A DNA stretch of 11,201 nt, taken from assembly GCA_021780625.1 (NCBI GenBank), contig JAJXYI010000068.1:1-11201 (forward strand), written 5' to 3'. This DNA is from a bacterium (lineage in GTDB: Bacteria; Verrucomicrobiota; Verrucomicrobiae; Opitutales; Opitutaceae). The stretch's first letter is position 1. Each line of letters opens with the position of its first letter. The position numbers and the translations under genes are program-made. The notes below the pieces were generated by a model. The model saw only the letters and a program-made list of their open reading frames with translations, had not been told where the DNA came from and did not search any database. Positions 1 to 6,862 of the stretch are shown piece after piece.

Positions 1-909
1 CTGGGCGCTCTTGGTGTCGTCGCCGATCGTGGTCTGAAGCGAACCCACGGACTCGCGCACCGACTGGATCTTCGAGGCAAATTGAGGGGCCAGCTTGTCG
101 AGCTGGGTATTGACGAGGTCGTTCCTTTGCTGGGCATAGCTGACCACCTTGTCGAACGACGCGACGTAGGTGTGGCAATCGTCGAGCAGCTTCGCGAGGA
201 GCTTCATCTTCGCGGGATCGGCCAGGGACGCGTCGAGGTCGGCGGCCTGCTTGAGCTCCTTCTGAATCACCGCCACCTCCTTTTCGAGGTCGGTGAACGA
301 CGCCTTGGCCTTGGCGGCGATGGCGGGGTCGGAGGTCAGATGGAAACTGTTCACCGCGGTGAGGCCCTCGAAGAGGCTCTGGAGCGCGGACGAAGTCTTG
401 AACGACGCGCTCATGTCGCCGCTCTGGCGGGCCGAGGCCAGCATGCCCTTCAGGGCTTCGATCATCTCGGCTGACTTGGGATCGAGCACCTGGGAGACCT
501 CCTGGTTTCGCAGGTTGCGAAGCTGCACGATCTGACGAAATGCCTTGTCGTACTGCGTGAACAGCTTCTGCGCATCGGAAAGCTCCGCCGAGCGCTCGGG
601 ATCCGTCACCGTCGTGGACGACTGCGCGAACACGTTCTGCAGCGCCTTCTGTTCCTTGTCGTACGCCGCGAGCGCCGAGTCGCTTCCGCTCACGAGATAC
701 TCGTTCACGTCCATCCGCAGCGAAAGCATCGAAGCCTCCATCTGCGAGACGAGGTTGGTCTCCGCCGTGCTGGCCGAATACTGGTCCAGCCCCTGGCCCG
801 ATTTTTTCAGGGCGATGCGGGTGATGACAGCGACAACGCAAAAGATGAACAGAACCGCCGCAAAGCCTGCTGCGATGCGACGGCCAATCGTCAAGGAACG
901 AAGTTTCAT
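1..909 (-). CDS. Methyl-accepting chemotaxis protein, N-terminal sensor part (cut by window edge)
   Basis: The 303 residues read from an ATG at 907-909 run off the left edge without a stop. The start is basic (MKLRSLTIGRR), followed by one membrane helix at about residues 11-33. A long, almost purely helical, alanine-, lysine- and glutamate-rich region follows to the window edge, with no second membrane segment yet. This is the layout of a chemoreceptor: inner-membrane anchor, then a roughly 250-residue periplasmic four-helix or helical-bimodular (HBM-like) ligand-binding module. The second helix, HAMP and signalling hairpin would lie outside the window. The family role is to sense a periplasmic ligand and control CheA through CheW. 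A membrane histidine kinase with the same sensor type cannot be excluded, because the output domain is not visible. There is no clear Shine-Dalgarno sequence. The TonB-C gene ends 59 bases upstream on the same strand, so co-transcription is possible. Confidence 0.72.
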   Translation of the reverse strand, partial: MKLRSLTIGRRIAAGFAAVLFIFCVVAVITRIALKKSGQGLDQYSASTAETNLVSQMEASMLSLRMDVNEYLVSGSDSALAAYDKEQKALQNVFAQSSTTVTDPERSAELSDAQKLFTQYDKAFRQIVQLRNLRNQEVSQVLDPKSAEMIEALKGMLASARQSGDMSASFKTSSALQSLFEGLTAVNSFHLTSDPAIAAKAKASFTDLEKEVAVIQKELKQAADLDASLADPAKMKLLAKLLDDCHTYVASFDKVVSYAQQRNDLVNTQLDKLAPQFASKIQSVRESVGSLQTTIGDDTKSAQ

Positions 910-968
910 GGATACTGGAATGAGGCGACTAGTGTGTGACGGGGTGGAGATGGGGTGGCTCGGACGGT

Positions 969-1331
969 CTACTCGTCGTCGAGATTAAAGCGAATCGGAA
1001 TGGTGACCCGGCATTTCACGGGTTTTCCGCCGACCTGGGCCGGACGGAACTTCCATTGCGAAATCGCCTTGATCGCCGATTCGTTGAACCCCGAGTTGGT
1101 CGACTTCTTGACCTCCGGATCGACGACATTGCCGTGTTCGTCGATGACGAAGGTCACCGCGACGATGCCCTCGACACCATCGCGCTTGAGCTCGAAGGGA
1201 TACTCCGGGCGCAAGGTCCTGATGGGAGATGGCTTAACGTCGACGTGGGTATAGACGCCGTCGGCTGGCTGGGCACGCAGACCTGAGATCAGTCCGAGGA
1301 ACAGGAGGAGATACGATAAACGGAGCAGCAT
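969..1331 (-). CDS. Secreted TonB C-terminal domain protein (short, stand-alone)
   Basis: 120 residues. Residues 1-20 form a signal peptide (basic start, leucine-rich core, likely cleavage after LRA before Q21). Residues 40-116 are a TonB-C fold. Visible family features are the RPEYP entry, the EGIVAVTFVIDEHGNV strand-turn, a helix (FNESAIKAI) followed by WKFRPA, and a final G-K-P-V ... V-T-I-P-I-R-F strand. TonB-C domains contact the TonB box of outer-membrane transporters to pass on proton-motive energy. This protein has no proline-rich spacer and no lasting membrane anchor, so a classical energy-transducing role is doubtful. It may be a periplasmic adaptor or a non-energising member of the family. 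The ATG at 1329-1331 is the only sensible start for the signal peptide, but no Shine-Dalgarno sequence precedes it. An AT-rich stretch at about 1350-1390 may hold its promoter. Confidence 0.85.
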   Translation of the reverse strand: MLLRLSYLLLFLGLISGLRAQPADGVYTHVDVKPSPIRTLRPEYPFELKRDGVEGIVAVTFVIDEHGNVVDPEVKKSTNSGFNESAIKAISQWKFRPAQVGGKPVKCRVTIPIRFNLDDE

Positions 1332-1531
1332 GCTAGGATATGAATGGGAACAGGTTTTCTAATAACTAGGTGACCAAATCACATAACTCACTCGACGCAC
1401 AAGGATGCATGCCACCGGCACAGGCAGGAGTGGGGTTGCAGCCATGATGCGTAAACTCGTTGGGTTCCAATACTTCGCGGTAGGGCGTGACGATCAGGAT
1501 CCGACGAGCTCATTGGGTATATCGGCTCAAG
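1332..1531. other. Intergenic region between TonB-C and carbonic anhydrase genes
   Basis: 200 bases with no convincing gene. The part next to the TonB-C gene (about 1350-1390) is distinctly AT-rich for this genome and contains the inverted repeat GTGA-CCAAA-TCAC (1370-1382), which could be a promoter or operator. The spacer is five bases, not the six of a CRP site. I see no terminator hairpin for the carbonic-anhydrase-like gene. A plus-strand frame at 1405-1596 is not credible. Confidence 0.4.
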
Positions 1532-2062
1532 TCAGCGAGACTGAAGCGCCGCATGTGCAGCGGAGACTGAAACATATTTCTCAGCCCAACCCTTGAGCTT
1601 GGACTGCTCCTCGGGACTCAGCGTCCGCACGACTTTGGCAGGCGAGCCGAGTACCAGGGAGCCGGGGGGAATGGTCGTCCGGGGGGTCACCACAGCCCCT
1701 GCGCCGACGATGCTTCGGGCTCCGATGACCGCGCCATCGAGCACGGTGGAGCTCATCCCGATCAGGCACTCATCCTCGATGGTGCAGGCGTGCACGATCG
1801 CGGCGTGCCCAATGGTACAGTAGCGGCCTATGACCGCGTCGAGATCGTCGGCCAGGTGCACCACGACGTTGTCCTGGATATTGCTTCCCTCCCCGACAAT
1901 GATTCGCGCAATGTCCCCGCGCAGGACCGCGCCGTAGAAGACGCTGGACTTGGGTCCCAGCGTGACATCCCCGACCACCGTGGCATTGGCTGCCACGAAA
2001 TTGGCCCGGGCAATGTCTGGAGTGCGCCCGAGGTGAAGGGCGAGTCGATCTTCGACAGTCAT
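1532..2062 (-). CDS. Gamma-carbonic-anhydrase-like left-handed beta-helix protein (YrdA/PaaY type)
   Basis: 176 residues from the ATG at 2060-2062. Hexapeptide-repeat coils run from about residue 23 to 145 (for example VIGRYCTIGH, CLIGMSSTVLDGAVIGA), followed by a short C-terminal helix (SPEEQSKLKGWAEKY) typical of this family. The metal site is intact: H69 in NIQDNVVVH, and H86 and H91 in IGHAAIVH match the three zinc-binding histidines of Methanosarcina Cam. R48, D50, Q63 and D64 are also kept. The acidic loop of Cam is missing, so this is the YrdA/CaiE/PaaY-like branch, where carbonic anhydrase activity is often weak or unproven and some members act as thioesterases. It is expected to be a cytosolic trimer. 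In-frame ATGs at 2069-2071 (preceded by GGACTGAGA) and 2108-2110 would add 3 or 16 residues. The family alignment favours the inner starts. The exonuclease gene lies 74 bases upstream. Confidence 0.87.
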   Translation of the reverse strand: MTVEDRLALHLGRTPDIARANFVAANATVVGDVTLGPKSSVFYGAVLRGDIARIIVGEGSNIQDNVVVHLADDLDAVIGRYCTIGHAAIVHACTIEDECLIGMSSTVLDGAVIGARSIVGAGAVVTPRTTIPPGSLVLGSPAKVVRTLSPEEQSKLKGWAEKYVSVSAAHAALQSR

Positions 2063-2136
2063 ACCGACCATTCTCAGTCCGGATGGGCCACGGCAAGCAA
2101 TCGCTGCCATGAATTTAGCAGATATTTACAGACCTT

Positions 2137-3024
2137 TTACTCCAAAGAAAATTCCGGCTGGCCGTACCGTCGCTCCGCCTCAGCCAGCGTCGATTTCATG
2201 CCGTACTCGGACAACAGCCGGCAAAATCCGGCAAAATCGAGGGTGCCCGCGGCGGCGTTTCCGACCGACAGGGCCAGGTTGAGCGTGGTGAGCTTCAGGT
2301 TCAGGCGCAGCCGGTCCGCAGCCTCCGCGATCGGAGCGCGGAATCGCACGGGTTCCACTTCGCCGGCGTGCGCGATAATGCCCTCGAGCGATCCGAAACG
2401 GTCCAGCCACTTGGCCGCCGTCTTGGGTCCCACGCCCTCGAGGCCGGGGATGTTGTCCGAGGTATCCCCGACAAGCGCGAGGTAATCGGCGATCTGGGTC
2501 GGCGGAACGCCGAATTTCTCCTGGACACCCGCGGCATTCATGCGGCGCCAGCCGATCTTGGGATTCGCCGACGGAGGCGGCAGGAGAATCCAGATCCGAT
2601 CCCCCACGATCTGCGCAAAGTCCTTGTCCGAGCTGGCGATCACGGCCTCGCCCCCGCTCCTCGCGACGGCAATCGCCTTGGAGGCGAGCAGGTCGTCGCT
2701 CTCGACGCCCTCCTGCTCCACGCCGACCAGGCCCATCGCCCGTGTCAGCTCCTTGATGACCGGGATCTGCCGCTGCAGCGCCTCGGGCATCTCTTCGCGC
2801 TGCGCCTTGTATTCCGGGTGCAGCGCCAGCCGGTCCTGGGCGCCGCCCAGATCGAAGAAAACCAGCGTGGCGTCGGGCTTCTCCTCGTCCTGCATGCGCC
2901 AGATCGACTTCACCCAGCCGTGCAGCGCGTTGGTCGGGAACCCGTCGGCCCGGTTCAACTCAGGAATCGCGAAGAAACAACGGTAAGCGAGATTGAAGCC
3001 GTCGATCAGCAGCCACTTTGCCAT
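2137..3024 (-). CDS. Stand-alone 5'-3' exonuclease / flap endonuclease (Pol I N-terminal family)
   Basis: 295 residues matching the 5' nuclease domain of DNA polymerase I without any polymerase part. All acidic metal ligands known from Taq and T5 nucleases can be matched: D8 (LLIDGFNLAYR), D58 (VFFD), E108-D110-D111 (GVESDDLLA), D133 and D135 (SSDKDF), D187 and D190 (LVGDTSDNIPG). The DNA-gripping YKAQR motif (72-76) and the helix-hairpin-helix GLEGVGPKTAAKWL (194-207) are also present. The protein is therefore expected to be active on 5' flaps or RNA-primed ends, in the manner of YpcP-type stand-alone enzymes. Length is normal for that group. The ATG at 3022-3024 lies directly before the conserved hydrophobic strand and is the natural start, although CCTCC rather than a Shine-Dalgarno sequence precedes it. 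It follows the HDOD gene by 22 bases, so the two probably share a transcript. A separate polA is expected elsewhere. Confidence 0.92.
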   Translation of the reverse strand: MAKWLLIDGFNLAYRCFFAIPELNRADGFPTNALHGWVKSIWRMQDEEKPDATLVFFDLGGAQDRLALHPEYKAQREEMPEALQRQIPVIKELTRAMGLVGVEQEGVESDDLLASKAIAVARSGGEAVIASSDKDFAQIVGDRIWILLPPPSANPKIGWRRMNAAGVQEKFGVPPTQIADYLALVGDTSDNIPGLEGVGPKTAAKWLDRFGSLEGIIAHAGEVEPVRFRAPIAEAADRLRLNLKLTTLNLALSVGNAAAGTLDFAGFCRLLSEYGMKSTLAEAERRYGQPEFSLE

Positions 3025-3046
3025 GGGGCGGAGGCCGGTGAACGGC

Positions 3047-3928
3047 TCAGACGTTGATCGCGCGCTTGACGCGCTCGAACATGGTCTCGACCTCGCGTGC
3101 GCAGGCCTGGAGCATCTCGGCGTCCATCTCGAGTGCGACCAGCGCCGCGTCGTGATTCTGCCAATACGTCGTCTCGCCGGGCAGCGCGCCGTTGATCTGC
3201 GCCGATACGACCGCGGCCAGGTGCATCAGGTAGGGGAGCGGCTCGTCGCCCGAGGGCTGGCAGTGCAGCTTGATGCCGTCCAGCAGGTGCTGCGGCATCT
3301 TCCAGCTCTGCATCAGGAACACCGCAGCATCGAGGCTCGAGAGCCCGAAGGCCTCCTTCTCCCACAGCAGGAGTGGTTTGCCCTCGCCGGAGTCGAGGTA
3401 GCTCTTCCACAGCATGGGGCGGTCGACCAGGATGCGATGGAGGGTGACCTTGCCGACCGAGCGAAGAAGGCCCGCCGTGTACGCCGTGCGCACGTCGCCG
3501 AAGGCGTGCCGGTGCGTGAGCCACTCGCAGGCGAGGGCGCTGCAGAGCGAGTCGCTCCAGAAGAGGTCTCCACTGATTCCATACACCGACAGGAAATTCG
3601 CGCAGAGCTGCTGGGCCGCCACCATGCCGACGAGCCGGTTCACCTCCCGGAAACCCAGGCGCGTGATCGCCTCGTTCAGGTCGCTGCACGGGGTGCGGAA
3701 GCCGTAGAAGGCGCCGTTCGCCAGCTGCAGGACGCGGAAGGAGAGCACGGGCTCCAGGCGGACCAGCTCCGCGATGTCGTCGAGCGAGGCCTCGGGGTCG
3801 TCCAGCATCCGGTTTACTTGCGCAAAAACCTGGGCCGTCGTCGGCAGCCTCTGGGCGGCGGCAAGCACATCCTGCTTGGTCAGAAGATTATTCTGGCCAC
3901 GGTTTGCGGCGGAAGGACTGGGTTGCAT
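3047..3928 (-). CDS. HDOD domain signalling protein
   Basis: 293 residues with one HDOD domain at about 22-220. Diagnostic stretches are the QRLPTTAQVFAQV entry, DPEASLDDIAELVRLEP, FRVLQLANGAFYGF, and EAITRLGFREVNRLV. HDOD domains resemble HD phosphohydrolases but lack their metal-binding residues. Here the usual GLLHDIGK becomes GLLRSVGK (153-160), with R-S in place of H-D, so no phosphodiesterase activity is expected. Family members act as protein-interaction modules in two-component, chemotaxis, motility and c-di-GMP signalling. There is no receiver, GGDEF or EAL domain and no membrane segment, so it is a single-domain cytosolic member. A chemoreceptor gene farther along the same strand fits a signalling role, but no functional link is shown. 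It is preceded by a 121-base spacer with a terminator-like hairpin, so it probably has its own promoter and carries the exonuclease gene with it. Confidence 0.88.
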   Translation of the reverse strand: MQPSPSAANRGQNNLLTKQDVLAAAQRLPTTAQVFAQVNRMLDDPEASLDDIAELVRLEPVLSFRVLQLANGAFYGFRTPCSDLNEAITRLGFREVNRLVGMVAAQQLCANFLSVYGISGDLFWSDSLCSALACEWLTHRHAFGDVRTAYTAGLLRSVGKVTLHRILVDRPMLWKSYLDSGEGKPLLLWEKEAFGLSSLDAAVFLMQSWKMPQHLLDGIKLHCQPSGDEPLPYLMHLAAVVSAQINGALPGETTYWQNHDAALVALEMDAEMLQACAREVETMFERVKRAINV

Positions 3929-4019
3929 GAAGCGGGGAGGAGTCGGTGACTGGGTGGAAACGTCGGTAGCTAATTACAGGCCGGTTTTCAGGGGGCAATC
4001 ACGCAATTGGGAAATTCAG

Positions 4020-4046
4020 GGGCCCCGTCATCCTGACCAGGGGTCC
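4020..4046 (-). terminator. Stem-loop terminator after the YdcF-like gene
   Basis: On the minus strand, four bases after the stop codon, GGACCCC and GGGGCCC can pair (one C-A mismatch), enclosing a second stem GTCA/TGAC with loop GGA and a two-base bulge. An AATTT follows a few bases later instead of a long U-run. The fold is strong and well placed, but the weak U-tract makes it a likely rather than a certain intrinsic terminator. Confidence 0.42.
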
Positions 4047-4049
4047 AAA

Positions 4050-4772
4050 TCAGCCCACGGTCACCGGATCGGACCGGTTCGGATGCCCCGCCCGGGCCGG
4101 CGCCACCCAGCCAAGCCGGGCCGCCGCGGCCGCCACGTGAGGCGGGATATCCTCTCGCACGATCCAGCCCCGATCCGGGTAGAGCACGAGGCGGTCGAGC
4201 TCGCCGAGGAGCGTCGCCACCAGATCCTGCCCTTTCGTCCGGTAAAGCAGTTCATCCGTCGCGTAGTTGGATTCCGGGGGCATGCACCAGGCTTCAACCT
4301 CCGGGACGAGTTCGCGGAACGTCAGCCAGACACGCCGCATCCGGGCGGGGGTCGCCACCAGGATCGCCGAATGCAGCCCGCGGCCGAAGGCTCCCTGCGG
4401 ATGCTGCCGGAGGAGAAGGTCCGCGGTGAAACGGATGTTCTCACTCGTGTTCGTGGACTGGTTCTCACGGATGATCGCCGAAGCGGCCACGCCCGGACGC
4501 GAGCGGGCGATCTCCGCGGCAAAGGCGTCGGCCTCGGGCATGCCCAGGTCGGCGGTGCCGGCGCCGATGCCGCCTGTCAGGACGATCAGTCGCGCGCGTC
4601 CCGCCGATCTCAGGTCGGCACAGCGCCGCGCGATGCGCAGGTCGAAATGGCCGAAGCCAATGACCGCGTCCGCGTCCATCCACTCGGGGAGCGGACGGTG
4701 CGCGGAAAGATAGGCATGGAGCAGCCCGGCAGCAGCCAGGCCTTCTCCGGTCAGGAGGAACGGGGTATTCAT
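4050..4772 (-). CDS. YdcF/DUF218 family protein (ElyC/SanA/YdcF superfamily)
   Basis: 240 residues with the DUF218 signature: a strand with DAVIGFG (35-41), the nucleotide-like loop LTGGIGAGT (65-73), E80 in the following helix, the hallmark ENQSTNTSENIRF (103-115), and a later strand ILVATPARMRRV. No signal peptide or membrane helix is present, so it belongs with cytosolic YdcF-like members rather than the membrane-anchored SanA and ElyC forms. E. coli YdcF has been reported to bind S-adenosylmethionine, but the biological function of the group is unsettled, so none is assigned here. Length is close to the 266 residues of YdcF. The ATG at 4770-4772 has no Shine-Dalgarno sequence (CTCCTAACC precedes it), and a small hairpin at 4783-4798 lies just upstream. 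The gap to the TPR gene is 82 bases. A terminator-like stem follows its stop. Confidence 0.85.
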   Translation of the reverse strand: MNTPFLLTGEGLAAAGLLHAYLSAHRPLPEWMDADAVIGFGHFDLRIARRCADLRSAGRARLIVLTGGIGAGTADLGMPEADAFAAEIARSRPGVAASAIIRENQSTNTSENIRFTADLLLRQHPQGAFGRGLHSAILVATPARMRRVWLTFRELVPEVEAWCMPPESNYATDELLYRTKGQDLVATLLGELDRLVLYPDRGWIVREDIPPHVAAAAARLGWVAPARAGHPNRSDPVTVG

Positions 4773-4782
4773 GGTTAGGAGA

Positions 4783-4798
4783 CGGACCTGGCGGTCCG
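4783..4798. repeat. Small stem-loop upstream of the YdcF-like start
   Basis: CGGACC-TGGC-GGTCCG is a perfect six-base inverted repeat with a four-base loop, ending ten bases before the YdcF-like ATG. There is no U-run on either strand, so it is not a standard terminator. It could hinder or shape translation of the downstream gene, or be a weak 3' end for the TPR transcript. Confidence 0.3.
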
Positions 4799-4817
4799 CC
4801 GGGGTCCGCCCACCCTA

Positions 4818-4830
4818 GCCTGTTTCAGGC
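4818..4830. repeat. Small stem-loop after the TPR gene
   Basis: GCCTG-TTT-CAGGC (plus strand) is a perfect five-base inverted repeat with a three-base loop, lying 24 bases past the TPR stop codon on the minus strand. It is too short and lacks a U-run, so it is at best part of a weak transcript end together with the 4783-4798 stem. Confidence 0.22.
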
Positions 4831-4854
4831 CGCTGCCAAGCCTGCTCGACCGGC

Positions 4855-6783
4855 TCAGGCCCTGCGCGAAAAAAGTCCGTTGAGCCCGGCGATCACCAGG
4901 GGCGCGGCGGGATTGGTTTGGGGATGCTCCGCCACAAGGCGGCGAAACCGTTCCTCGTATTCAAGGTAGAGCTTCGAACCCGTGTCGCGATGACGCGCGA
5001 GCGCAGTGAGCAGCAGCAGCCTCGGGACCGGGTCCTGAGCCTGCTCCACCGCCTGAAACAGCATCGAGTCGAACACCTGTCGCTCGCCGAGAAGGACGGG
5101 GCCGTGCTCGTCGCAGGCCAGCGCCGCAACCGCGACGTCGAGGGTCTGCGTCCTTGCCAGCATCTGCGCCGGAAACGCGTCCGCCGTGAGCGGACCGGCC
5201 CACGAGGGTGCAGGCTGGGGCTTCGCCCCCCCGTGGTCGACGGCGACCTTCGCCAGGCGCTCCGCGAGTGAGCGGAACGTGCGCTCCGGATTCTCGGGCA
5301 TGCACGCGCCATCCAGGTCGGCAATCACCTCGCGCTTGACCGGATCGATCACCTGGAGGGAGAGCCGCCACAGGGGCCGCGTCGCGTCCACGTGGGGGTT
5401 CACAATCAGGGTGCAGCCGCCACCCACCGCGCCCGCCACGCTCAAGGCCTGGGACACGTCGTACGGCGCGCTCGAGAGGACAAAGCCGGCCCGGCCCGCC
5501 ACGCGCAGGAAGACCGCGATGCCGCGCGCGCTCGTCGCCAGGTGGACCTGTTCCGCCAGGAAGAGCGCGAACGATCGCCCGAACACGCCCTCCCTGCCCT
5601 CGCGTTGCGCGCTCACCTCGGGAGATTCGTCGATCGAGTCGAAGGTGAAGGACGGAGCGATGATACCGATGCGGGGCGCCGCCTGCTCCTTGGGCGTGAG
5701 CAGGCGACTGAAGCCCTCGCGCTCCATCGCCCACACCGGCCCCTCGAGCGGGGCGCATTGGAGCTGAAGTTCATTCGACTCGCTCGGTTCGGCCTGAGCC
5801 AGAGCCCGGTCGTCAGCAGCCTTCTGCCAGCCATCGAGCGCCTGCTTCCAATCCGGGACCTTGAGCCGGTACAGCGATTCGATCACGCCCCGGGCCTCGT
5901 CCACGCGGTTGAGCGCCAGCAGCGCCCGCAGGAGATTGCTGCCGACCGCCAGTCCGTGCTGCGACGCGTCGAACTGCGGGAGCACCAGGTCGAGCAGTTC
6001 GGCAAGTTTGCCCCGCGTGCCCAGGTCTCCGCTGATCTGTACGAGCATTGCGGCCGGCGCGGGCTTCACCTTCGAGAGCGCAAGGGTGTAAAGGGCCTTC
6101 GCCGAGCCGAGGTCGTCGTCATCCAGCGCCAGCCTCGCGAGCCACAGCTGGGCGCGCCAGCTGCCGGGCAGCACCGCCACCTTCCGCAGGAGCGAGGCGA
6201 CCGCGGGCGCACCCTCGCGCGCCTCCGCCTCGCGGGCGGCCCAGACGAGCGCATGCTCGCCGTTCGGATCCGCCTGGAGGGCGCGCCAGAGCAGCGCCTC
6301 CGTCTCGTCCGTCTCGCCGCGGCGCTGTTTCACCTTCGCATAGTTCACCAGCACGAGCGCGTGATCCCCGTGGTCGCGAAGACAGGCCTCGAACACAGCC
6401 GCCGCCTCGTCGATGCGGCCCAGTTCAAAATACGTCACGCCCAGGAGCACGGCGCCGCTCGCCTTGTCGGGACAGATCTCCGCAAACCGTCGCGCGGGTT
6501 CCAGCATGTCCGCCGCGAAGCCCGCCCCCAGCTCGGCGGCCACGATGGCATAGAGCCCGTTGGGATTGTCCCAGGCCGCCTTCAGCGCGGCATCGCGATG
6601 CTCGCGGCGCCACTCGTCGCGGGTGATCCTGCGCTCGCGACCGTATTCATCGAACACCGACACGAGTTCCGGCAGGGAGGCGGCTTCGGACTCGACGACC
6701 GCCGGCGTCGGAGACTTTGCGGCCGGCGCTTCCGCGGCGGGTTCGGATTCGGTCAGGCCGAAAAGCTTTCGAAGGAAATTCAT
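4855..6783 (-). CDS. TPR protein with TolB-like C-terminal region
   Basis: 642 residues from the ATG at 6781-6783 (MNFLRKLFGL). Residues 11-38 are an acidic, alanine- and proline-rich linker. Residues about 65-330 are helical repeats of tetratricopeptide type, clearest at LLGVTYFELGRIDEAAAVFE (113-132) and in the following helices. Residues about 370-530 look like the TolB-N/adenylate-cyclase-associated fold: a start strand (IGIIAPSF), a helix (FGRSFALFLAEQVHLAT), then VGGGCTLIVNPHV and LWRLSLQVIDPVKREVIADL, which resemble the usual 'resistance to X, outputs a quantity' strands of that family. The final 110 residues are helical. There is no signal peptide or membrane helix, so it is probably cytosolic. 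The specific function is unknown. A TTG at 6802-6804 with GGAGG eight bases before it could add seven residues, but it lies inside a perfect palindrome. The sigma-54 activator gene ends 79 bases upstream on the same strand, so they may be co-transcribed. Confidence 0.78.
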   Translation of the reverse strand: MNFLRKLFGLTESEPAAEAPAAKSPTPAVVESEAASLPELVSVFDEYGRERRITRDEWRREHRDAALKAAWDNPNGLYAIVAAELGAGFAADMLEPARRFAEICPDKASGAVLLGVTYFELGRIDEAAAVFEACLRDHGDHALVLVNYAKVKQRRGETDETEALLWRALQADPNGEHALVWAAREAEAREGAPAVASLLRKVAVLPGSWRAQLWLARLALDDDDLGSAKALYTLALSKVKPAPAAMLVQISGDLGTRGKLAELLDLVLPQFDASQHGLAVGSNLLRALLALNRVDEARGVIESLYRLKVPDWKQALDGWQKAADDRALAQAEPSESNELQLQCAPLEGPVWAMEREGFSRLLTPKEQAAPRIGIIAPSFTFDSIDESPEVSAQREGREGVFGRSFALFLAEQVHLATSARGIAVFLRVAGRAGFVLSSAPYDVSQALSVAGAVGGGCTLIVNPHVDATRPLWRLSLQVIDPVKREVIADLDGACMPENPERTFRSLAERLAKVAVDHGGAKPQPAPSWAGPLTADAFPAQMLARTQTLDVAVAALACDEHGPVLLGERQVFDSMLFQAVEQAQDPVPRLLLLTALARHRDTGSKLYLEYEERFRRLVAEHPQTNPAAPLVIAGLNGLFSRRA

Positions 6784-6799
6784 GTGGCTGAGCCCCCCA

Positions 6800-6813
6800 G
6801 ACAACGCGTTGTC
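6800..6813. promoter_or_regulatory. Perfect 14-base palindrome upstream of the TPR gene
   Basis: GACAACGCGTTGTC reads identically on both strands and lies 16 bases before the TPR gene ATG, between it and the activator gene. It could be a binding site for a dimeric regulator, or in RNA a hairpin covering the region between GGAGG (6814-6818) and the start codon. No second copy was noticed elsewhere in the window. Confidence 0.4.
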
Positions 6814-6862
6814 CTCCGGCGCGCAAACGCGAAATCCCGCCGCGCGAACAGCCCCGACCGAC

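Noticed and set aside
1370..1382. GTGA-CCAAA-TCAC as a CRP/FNR-type binding site
   Set aside because: The spacer is five bases instead of the six in CRP sites and the flanking bases do not match, so it is kept only as a note in the spacer description.
1405..1596. A 63-codon plus-strand frame in the spacer before the carbonic-anhydrase-like gene
   Set aside because: It runs 65 bases into the conserved gene on the other strand, has AAGG directly against the ATG with no spacing, and resembles no known protein.
3515..3560. Missing HD residues in the HDOD protein as a sign of decay
   Set aside because: Loss of the histidine-aspartate pair is the normal condition of HDOD domains. The rest of the domain is well kept.
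2993..3949. A 318-codon plus-strand frame opposite the HDOD gene
   Set aside because: Shadow frame: the HDOD signature is unmistakable on the other strand.
3962..3990. TTGCCC and TGTAAT on the minus strand as a sigma-70 promoter for the HDOD gene
   Set aside because: The spacing is only about 14 bases and the -35 match is poor, so it is not reported as a feature.
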